Both the position numbers and the translations under genes were made by a program. Below the pieces are notes generated by a model, which saw only the letters and a program-made list of their open reading frames with translations, searched no databases and had not been told where the DNA came from. 64,000 nt of DNA. It comes from Axinella damicornis. Its lineage: Eukaryota > Porifera > Demospongiae > Axinellida > Axinellidae. Of this stretch, positions 56,378 through 64,000 are shown one piece after another (within the stretch, counting starts at the first letter, position 1; every line of letters starts with the position of its first letter). Location of the stretch: assembly GCA_963931865.1 (NCBI GenBank), contig OZ007516.1, positions 2,908,744 through 2,972,743 of the forward strand. The letters are read 5' to 3'.

Positions 56378-56605
56378 GTCGCCAGTGACTAGACGTGGCG
56401 AATCGCTGTGCCGTACCGCGTTACCCGCGAGCGACTGACAAAAGTCGAGGAGAGCAACGAGCAGGTCGACTGTGATCGTACGCGTGGTATCGCAGTTGAT
56501 CGCTAATTACCACGCATAATTACGTTCCGTGAGGACAACTCGAATGTAGGAACGTGCCCAGACCCTTTCCTCCTCCCCCGCACGAAGGGTCTGGTTCCGA
56601 GACTA
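56378..56605. mobile_element. Truncated long-TIR element right of the junction
   Basis: Equivalent to 36138-36365, the inner and right part of the 384-bp element, ending with the tagtctcgg-type end. The left end is missing, so the breakpoint lies inside it. Confidence 0.8.
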
Positions 56606-58263
56606 GACTTAGATAGAGGAACTTCAGTCCATATGCAATACAGGGAAACAAAGAAGAAGGAGTTATACAGAGACAGGCAGACAGGAATTGGGGAGTGCGG
56701 GAGAGAAGTATAAATCATTCGTATAATTATTTTATTATATTGGCCCCTTTCTTTTTTTTTTTTTTGGTGAAGGGGGGGGGTGGGGGGGGGGGGCATCTTT
56801 AGCTAGGCAACCTTCTGGACTGGGATGGTACATTACAGGATGGAGGGTAAAGATAAATCACGAGTTCAGATATGGATCCAACTCCTTTCTCGGTTGCTCT
56901 GATCACAGCGGGTGAGTTTTCCAGGAAATCCACAAAAGATGAACATGGCGGACCGCGAGACTATAATGCTCGTGGCTAGTATGAAGCAACAATGTAGACC
57001 GAGTGTATTCCCTAGTCTCATTCCCAGACCCCAACCTAAGTGGATCTGGGAACAAGACTAGAACATTCCCCATGCTGAACAGGTTTTGAAACGGGAGCGT
57101 AAATCAGGAACGTGAATCAGGAACGTCACGATGGCCACTCTCGGCTTCCGTACCTATTGTATACTACTCAGTAACAACATCTGAATCTTGTGCCTGAATC
57201 ACGTTCCTGAATCACTTTCCCGAATCACGTTCTCGAATTACATTCGCATTCAATATTCACGTTTGCATTCACGTTCGCATGCATTACGAGTTCAGATGGA
57301 TCCAACTCCTTTCTCGGCTGCTCTGATCACAGCGGGTGAGTTTCCAGGAAATCCACAAAAGATGCTTCCATTTGAACGTGGCGAGAGGCTGGACCGCGAG
57401 ACTATAATACTCGTGGCTAGTACAAAGCAAAATGTAGACTGAGTGTATTCCCTTAGTCTCGTTCCCAGACCCCAACCTGAGTGCCGCTTGGATCTGGGAA
57501 CAAGACTAGACATTCCCCATGCTGAACAGGATTTTGAAGAACAGGTTTTTGAAATGGTAACGTGAATCAGGAACGTGAACGTGCAACGTGTAACACGATG
57601 GCCACTCTCGGCACAACCATGTGCGTTGAAATAATTTCGCAAGTGACCTATAATTCGCGAAATTTGCGAAATTTAAGACCATATAGCGGGGTTTCTTTCG
57701 CGGGTGAAAACCTGCTTGAAAATTAGATTTTCGGGGAGAAAACTTTCGCTGATCACCGTAACCTAGTTCGCCACACCCACTAACGCTCATTGGATCCGGA
57801 ATGTGACTCAGCGGTCTGAGAATTAGAATGGTAAGCACGGCGAGCGCGAGTTACAGACGGTGGAGTCCATAGCGAACGGGAGCTGTCACGCCGTGTTTGG
57901 CATCTCGTTTTGCTATCTGCGCCTTCTGTTTGGGAGTGTAGTCGTCCCCCTTGCCATGCTGGATAGATATGTATAATTATATATACACTGCAATAATACT
58001 TAGTTAAAATAACCCAAGGAGTATAGTTAGTGCAGTTTCTGTTAGTCCTTGTTGAAAGATATATTACCATACCAAGGATAGCATAGTGAATTGATAAGTA
58101 CGTATACATTTCATCCATAGTAACAATACACTGTACTCTGGTATGTCTTAGATGTATGTCACATCATATGTAGGAGTTTCAATTTCATGCGTGATACATA
58201 ATACTTCAAAGTTTCAATATGCAATTCTAGGTATGATACTTGAGGGATTTATCGAGGCCTTAA
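56606..58263. other. Gene C intron sequence matching gene B intron 2
   Basis: Line-by-line comparison with 36366-38023 shows no difference over at least 1.6 kb, homopolymers included. Foldbacks at 57013-57060 and 57454-57508. No exon. Confidence 0.6.
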
Positions 58264-59228
58264 GGTAGTAAACATGGGTACCGCGATCTCCGAAACCAAG
58301 TTGATGGATAAATGGGCAGCATCAAAGCGTACACAAGTTTCAGCAATACTTTGCATCAAACTGCTCCCTCTGCTTGAAATGCCCTAAAACTCAATTTTAA
58401 GGTCCTCTACGAAACTGAAAATTTGGACCCTCTCCAAGGCCCCACCCACACTCTGACCCCATCATCAATACACACACAAAACAGGCCCAAAAATTACGGA
58501 TGGATTTACCACCTGCTCTCCTCACTTGCAGGCTACAGCCCAAAACTCACTGCCACCCTCAAAAACAGAGGTTTGGCTACCCTAGGCTTTCAAAAAAAAT
58601 TCCACACACACCACCTAAAACCGACTCAAGCCAAGGGCACCCTTCAAAAGGTCAACCTACCCCCTGCAAAACTAGGGATGCTTTTCCACGTTCACCTCTC
58701 GGTTACAGAGTTTTGGCCACACATCTACTCCCTCTCACCAGCCCAGTCCAGCTACCAAACCAGCCAAATTCGCCCTAACACGAAAATGGGCGGGGCCTGT
58801 AATGCCGAAAGGTCAACTCTCTAGAGTACCTTGGCCAGGGAGCTGTCGGATGCTGTTCACTTTCCAGGCTGTTCTTCGGCCACTTCAGCAGACCCACAAA
58901 CATTCCTGCTCACTCCACCTAGCTATTCACACTCAGATAGCCCATCGCTACATTCAATCAGCTAGAATAGCTTCTTAAAAAATTTTTTTTTTTTTAAAGA
59001 GTGTTCAAACAAATCTTCAAAGTACCGCACAGCCACATCAGAGTACCGATTTGAACCTTGAAAGGGCTGCTAGCCACATCAAAGAGAGAAGCCCCCCTTG
59101 TTTATTCCGGTTGCCGCTATGGGAAATCGTAAACAGATGAATAACATATAACTGTATGCGAGTGACGTCATCTCATTAATTATTCATGAGCAAAATTGCG
59201 CAATTTCGCCGATGCCGTGCTTCCTACC
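58264..59228 (+). mobile_element. TTAA-flanked piggyBac-like element, copy 4
   Basis: 965 bp between TTAA at 58260-58263 and 59229-59232. The ORF is frameshifted by a 1-base deletion near 58379 relative to 39204-40172. Confidence 0.8.
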
Positions 59229-59630
59229 TTAACTCATACATAGCTACCACATGTAATGGAACATGTATAGTTTAGCACAAGAACTCATAGGAACTGCACT
59301 AACCGCTCTTGGGTTGGCATTAGTGATAGTACTTGACAGCCATGATGCTGGGCCAAAAAACGGAGTCAGTGCGCTGGAAAAAAAGCGAACAGGGCGTCAT
59401 CAGCTAGTACTCAGCATGTTGCAGTGATTCGAGTTGGTTTTCTCGGATAAAACGTTCGCGAATCGCCACAGAAAACGTGAAATTCGCAAACATTTTCACC
59501 CGTGAAAGAAACCCGCTATACGGTATACATATGTCCCATGCTATAGCATGGGACAGGCAGTTACTATACACAGTGTGGGTACAAAAGAGACCAGACAAAG
59601 GTCATTATATATGCTTCACAAATGACTTAC

Positions 59631-59765
59631 AGTCGAAGTTGCTATCAGGCACTAAGGGAGATGTGCAAGCGCCCACACACATGTTGTTCTCATAGAAGTT
59701 GCAACAGCCAGTGGCCGCCCTATTGAAGCACCTCATCAGACCGATGTTACAAGCTCCATCACAGG
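59631..59765 (-). CDS. Gene C exon 2: small Cys-rich module
   Basis: 135 bp, phase 1-1, as in A and B; splice sites intact. Confidence 0.75.
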
Positions 59766-61040
59766 CTAGAGGAGTGTGTATGGGATGGGGCACAAGTAGG
59801 AAGGGAAGGAGACTGAGAGTCACACAACTAGCCATAGGCAAACAAGGACAGCAGGGAAATATCATGCGTGCACAATGCAACTAAACCTCTTCAACTAATA
59901 CTATTATTATTCACAGCCCTTTTCATCCAACCAAATTTGCGCACTGGGTGGAGTTTTATATATTATATACAGACACAACTTCAGAAAGAAAGTGTACTGT
60001 GATTACAACATTGAAACAGACCTGAAAAGCAGTTGTACATTGTGACTAATCTCAAGTTGGTGTTAAAAATGTCTGAAGAAATCATTTTGTAGTTAAGCAG
60101 TGACAATTAATTTATATGAGTTATATACCTGAGCAGAGAGCTGCATGGTTGTGAGCAATTGACTTAAAATAGTGCACGTGACTTAATGCTATCATGGGTG
60201 TCTCATGGGCCATCAGGGCCGGCGCCTGCTATTTTGGAGTGGTACGGCCACTGCCGAAGGCAGTGCATAGAGGCGCGTAGTGCTGATCAATCCGCGTGAA
60301 GCGCGGAAAAAATTTTTCACCTTCATTTTTCAGTTAGCAGGATGAGCTCTCCGTAGCACCTTCGTGCTTCGCACTGCACTGCCACTACTTTCCGTGACTG
60401 TCTCACTCTCGACGTGGGAAGGAAAATGTAAGTTGGCTGGAAGGGTAGCTACCTCACAAGCCTCTCGTTGTTTGAAGGTTGCCGTCACGGCGCGTTAGTC
60501 CTGTCTCCATTCCGTGTGTGTTGGTCTCGTCCACAGACCTCGACGCGATTCGAAACCAAGACTCGGATAACATGGAGTAGTTCTGTCCTGGCCTTATGCA
60601 TCGCCGGCGGAAGCCTCAAGGTGGAAACTTTCGATGTAGCTAGCTACGCGCTCGTAAGTCAGAATCCCAGCAACGCCATTTTTCCTCCTCAAAAACTGGT
60701 GGCGCCGGCCCTGATGGGTTCTGGTAACGTAAATCAGTCCCATGCATGAGCTACCCATGGGAAGGGTGACCTAATCAGTCCCATGGGTAACATATGGGAT
60801 TTTTTTTACGCAATTTGAAGTCCTGAATTTCTAGGCATCCCAGAGCTACTATAGTCATTATATTTGGTGTAGAATACTCCAACAACACTAGCCATCTAGC
60901 TATTATATGGGTGATTAGGACTAGGCACATGCACTGTCACTCAACCGTTTCACTGTTTCACCCTAAATATACAAAAATCCCAAACAACATGCACCTGCTA
61001 CCAGTTAATTGGGGTACGAACTATCTACTGTATTGCTTAC
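59766..61040. other. Gene C intron 1
   Basis: Contains the empty TTAA site (60093-60096) and the 500-bp cagggccggcgcc element (60214-60713). No exon recognised. Confidence 0.6.
60214..60713. mobile_element. 500-bp TIR element with cagggccggcgcc ends (second copy)
   Basis: Same length as 41741-42240, with four extra bases (ccat) at the left edge. A related sequence in inverse orientation lies at 63870-63950. Confidence 0.75.
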
Positions 61041-61551
61041 ATGCACAGTGCTGATCATTGTCAGTGACTGCTCCAAACCCAAATCGTGCTGGACTTAGAC
61101 ACACTCCACAGTCGGTTCTAAGGTTGGTTGAAAGACTGCCAGTTGGGGGAGTTGTGATGATACTATCAGCACTGCCACTCACACTGGCCCCCCACGAAGA
61201 GCCGGATACACACCCAAAGTCAAACTGGGAGAGTGTGGGGTTCCCATTACACGCGGGGTCACTGACACCAATGCAAGTGTAGTTCACGACTACTGAAACC
61301 CCTGTGTACATGTTCCGATCTCGACCACCTGTAAGGCACACGATGTTCGAGGCGTGTACCTGCACAATTATGATTGCACTCTCTCCAACTCTAGCCGCAA
61401 TCGCAGCTCCGACTAATCCCATTGAGCTTGCAGCACTGGTAGATCCAAGGAGGTCTTCCTCGAAGATTGAGCATTGAGCTTGACCCCTTACATAGGGGAT
61501 GATCGCAATTAGGCCTAGGCAGAGAAACATCGCTAATCTGGACGGTTCCAT
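61041..61551 (-). CDS. Gene C exon 1: alternative leader plus Cys-rich tip domain
   Basis: The ATG at 61551 starts MEPSRLAMFLCLGLIAIIPY, a clear signal peptide, followed directly by QAQCSIFEEDLLG. The Ser/Thr-rich stretch of A and B is missing and the leader is unrelated. Cysteines and the motifs VVNYTC, QFDFGCV, DCGVCLSP are kept; several substitutions elsewhere make this the most diverged copy. 511 bp, phase 1 end, donor T|GTAAGC. Confidence 0.8.
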
Positions 61552-61887
61552 AATTGCCGAGCGCCTTGCCGATCTGTGAGTGCATGCAGTCACTTCGCTG
61601 TCACACTTTAAGGTGGCGGGCAAGTGATTTTGATTAATAATTATGTCATCGTCATCTAAAATATGTTGTAACCTGCAAGTCCCGCCATGGATGGAAACCA
61701 AATGTGGTAATCAAACACTTCATGGTGAGTGCTACTTAGCTATGTACCAAGCCAGGATATTCTGGAGCAGCAAACAACGGAAACAGCGAATTATTCAGTA
61801 TTGATGGAATTAACTGTACGTCTCAGTTTCATTGCACGCAAGCTACTGCTGCTGTTCTTTCTCAGGATCAAGACAGGCCCAGCCTGG

Positions 61888-62050
61888 AGGGGGCTACGTT
61901 GAGTTTATGTAAGTACGCTTCCGAACTAGCCGGATACGGAGTTAATAGTGTTATCGCGAGGCCAATTTTCCTGTTTTTGTACATCTTGCAGGGGAGAAAC
62001 CACGATGAGACGTTCGTTCGACGCCATATGACAACGTAGCCCCCTCCAGT
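61888..62050. repeat. ~160-bp TIR element upstream of gene C
   Basis: Inverted ends ctggagggggctacgttg (about 61890) and caacgtagccccctccag (about 62033). Small, non-coding. Confidence 0.6.
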
Positions 62051-62457
62051 AACCAGTGGAAGAGCTGCCTGCGAAGAGCATTTTAGCTAAATACGTTCAG
62101 CTGATTTTTGAGACGTTCAGAAAAGACAGTGCTGTATTTCGCCGAGATTTGCAGCTGGCGTTATCACGGTACGAAGTAGGTATAACGTAGCGCTCAACTA
62201 GACACGCTGGCAATGGATGCCCAACAGCCTTGGAAGAAGAAAGGTGGCACAGCATCTTGGATGGCTGCTGCTGGAGCGCTCGAGAGCGGTGATTCGGAAC
62301 CACGCCTCCAATTATTGCGCGGTCACGCGTATCATTGGAGCCGATGACGTCATCAATGAAGGGCAAATTCTCCCCCAGAAATACCAAGGGGATTGGTAAG
62401 GTGGCTGATACATACATGCATGGTTTTATTAGCACTGCATGGAAACAGCATAATTAT
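62051..62457. other. Upstream region of gene C, unassigned
   Basis: Open frames on both strands (62097-62435 minus; 62217-62399 plus) with no recognisable domain. The phrase gatgacgtcatcaatgaagg recurs at 62939 with one change. Confidence 0.3.
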
Positions 62458-63288
62458 AGCTACACCTAAAGTCAACTTGGTGTATACATTCATGGCCAGG
62501 TCATGTACGTAGCTAGCTAGTTCATGAAGCTTGATGGAATTCTGAGGAGGGATTACTTAGGTAGTCATATTTCTGCAGTCTCTTCACGGTACTTACCTGC
62601 TAGTTATGCTATCTAATGTCAACATTACCTTGCATGTGCATGTTCAAAGGCAGGGCTCATTAGCTACAGACAGACAGAGTAACAGATAGGCGTTTTAGTG
62701 TTAAATTCTGTTCAACTGGTCCAGTTCATCTGTGGGATGTTACAGTAATATAATGAGGTGTTTACACATTCTTTTGCCACACTGGTAGATCCAAGGAGGT
62801 CTTCCTCGAAGATTGAGCATTGAGCTAAGCTGCTTGACCCCTTGCGAAGGGGATGATCGCAATTAGGCCTAGGCAGAGAAACATCGCTAATCTGGACGGT
62901 TCCATAATTGCCGAGCGCCTTGCCGATCTGTGTTTCGCCGATGACATCATCAATGAAGGGCAAATCCTAGCTACGCCTAAAGTCAACTTGGTGGTATACA
63001 TTCATGGCCAGGTCATATATGTAGCTAGCTAGTTCATGAAGCTTGATGGAATTCTGAGGAGGGATTACTTAGGTAGTCATGTTTCTGCAGTCTCTTCACG
63101 GTACTTACCTGCTAGTTATGCTATCTAATGTCAACATTACCTTGCATGTGCATGTTCAAAGGCAGGGCTCATTAGCTACAGACAGACAGAGTAACAGATA
63201 GGCGTTTTAGTGTTAAATTCTGTTCAACTGGTCCAGTTCATCTGTGGGATGGGATGTTACAGTAATAATGAGGTGTTTACACATTCTT
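62458..63288. repeat. Tandem duplication (~317 bp) flanking a pseudo-exon
   Basis: 62458-62774 and 62967-63288 are near-identical (for example aaagtcaacttggtg..., tgcatgttcaaaggcagggc). Between them lies a fragment of exon 1. Confidence 0.8.
62775..62935 (-). pseudogene. Truncated copy of gene C exon 1 (signal peptide part)
   Basis: The ATG at 62905 encodes the same leader (MEPSRLAMFLCLGLIAII), but a short insertion creates a stop after GQAA. Homology ends within the CSIFEEDLLGST segment. A fourth, broken receptor start. Confidence 0.8.
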
Positions 63289-64000
63289 TACAGTCCATCT
63301 ACTATTTAAGTGGGTGATCACCTGAGTTGCAACAGTTCACGCATGTAATATGCTGTAACACACAATGCTCTTCATGTGTGCTAGCCCCACCATGTCTGGC
63401 CCCTAAGGAGCGCAGGGGCGTAGGAACCGGGGGGGCCACAGGGGCCAGGGCCCCCCTTGTTTTACAGCAAGCAAAGTTGACGTACGTCGGCCTGTCGCTC
63501 CGCGGCTCTGCCGATCACATGACGCAAGGCGACGCGATGATCTCACCGCCATAGGCATAGCTACACAGTATAGCTATATAGTAAGGCACTATTTGGACTA
63601 ACTTGCAGCTACTTGCTGCCGCTACGTTGCAACTCCTGGCCTGGCCTCCTCAGCTCGCAATATCGTGCGTTGCCTGAAACCGAACGGCTTGGGAACGAGA
63701 CCACGATCTAGTATACCCTTCCGTGTACGTACGTATTACGTTCGTGTGCGAAATTTGAGCAAGGAAGAAGCTCATGGCGGCCCTGGGCCATGGGACCTGC
63801 AATCCTCGTACATCTGGAACTTGCAGTGCAAAGCGCGAAGGTGCCACGAGAGCCCATCCTGAGAAGTGAAAAATAAAGGCGAAAAATTTTTTCCGCGCTT
63901 CGCGCGGACTGATCGGCGCTACGCGCCTCTATGCACTGCCTCCGGCAGCGTTTAATATATGGTTCCCCCCTTTCATAAATCCTGTATCCGCCCCCTGCAC
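63289..64000. mobile_element. Probable TIR element at the right edge
   Basis: From about 63411 (gcaggggcgtagga) to about 63998 (tgtatccgccccctgc) the ends are inverted relatives. The inner right part (63870-63950) resembles the inverse of the cagggccggcgcc element interior (gcgcgaagcgcgg-like). Non-autonomous; superfamily uncertain. Confidence 0.5.

Larger units (their letters stand above)
48951..61551 (-). pseudogene. Gene C: adhesion GPCR copy lacking EGF and Ig exons, with TM5 nonsense codon
   Basis: Third copy. It retains exon 1 (61041-61551, with a different leader), exon 2 (59631-59765), the HRM-like exon through exon 27, and all splice sites examined. The region equal to gene B 22550-36137 (SEA-like part, all Ig, all EGF) is missing at junction 56377/56378. 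Exon 2 (phase 1 end) could still splice to the HRM-like exon (phase 1 start), giving a short receptor in frame. However, TAT to TAA at 50253-50255 stops translation at the start of TM5. In addition LGLGWG has become LGPGWG. Either a pseudogene, a truncated membrane product, or an assembly artefact. Confidence 0.75.

Noticed and set aside
61552..61701. Upstream extension of gene C exon 1 by 50 residues
   Set aside because: The frame opens without an ATG (TTG at 61701). The ATG at 61551 begins a clear signal peptide.

Overview
The window looks like metazoan nuclear DNA, probably from a demosponge (Amphimedon-like; inferred, not proven). It has many short introns with GT-AG sites, phase-1 extracellular module exons, dense small inverted-repeat transposons and very recent tandem duplication. 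There is no bacterial or organellar signature. All recognisable genes lie on the minus strand.

The main content is a tandem cluster of one gene type, a giant adhesion G-protein-coupled receptor. Gene B (15178-43366) is complete inside the window. I could place 27 exons whose splice phases all agree; their lengths sum to 10,446 bp (3,481 codons plus stop). From the N terminus they encode: signal peptide, Ser/Thr/Gly-rich stretch and an unrecognised Cys-rich domain (exon 1); a small Cys-rich module (exon 2); 26 EGF-like repeats in a single 2,979-bp exon; nine Ig-like domains; one more EGF; a tenth Ig; a three-exon SEA-like linker with an RRRR site; an HRM-like module; a GAIN domain with an intact GPS (HLT cleavage triad); seven membrane segments; and a long Ser/Thr-rich cytoplasmic tail ending in a PDZ-ligand-like TKL.

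Gene A (1-9683) is the 5' part of a second copy that runs off the left edge: exons 1 and 2 and about 880 codons of the EGF exon. Gene C (48951-61551) is a third copy. It keeps its 5' exons and the HRM-like/GAIN/GPS/7TM end, but lacks all EGF and Ig exons, and it carries a nonsense codon at the start of TM5. Its internal junction (56377/56378) joins sequence matching 22549 to sequence matching 36138 in B. The repeat offset is about 32.0-33.8 kb (A to B and B to C).

Intergenic and intronic DNA is full of small transposons that act as markers of the duplication history: TTAA-flanked (piggyBac-like) elements, foldback or long-TIR elements with 9-bp target duplications, a tRNA-derived SINE, minisatellites and microsatellites. 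Several are filled in one copy and empty in another. One 3.5-kb array (about 3200-6690) is found only in gene A's second intron. It contains six tandem units with CCAAT- and E-box-like motifs, ATG-led short ORFs and GTGAGT donors.

No rRNA, intact tRNA, CRISPR or prokaryotic operon features were seen.
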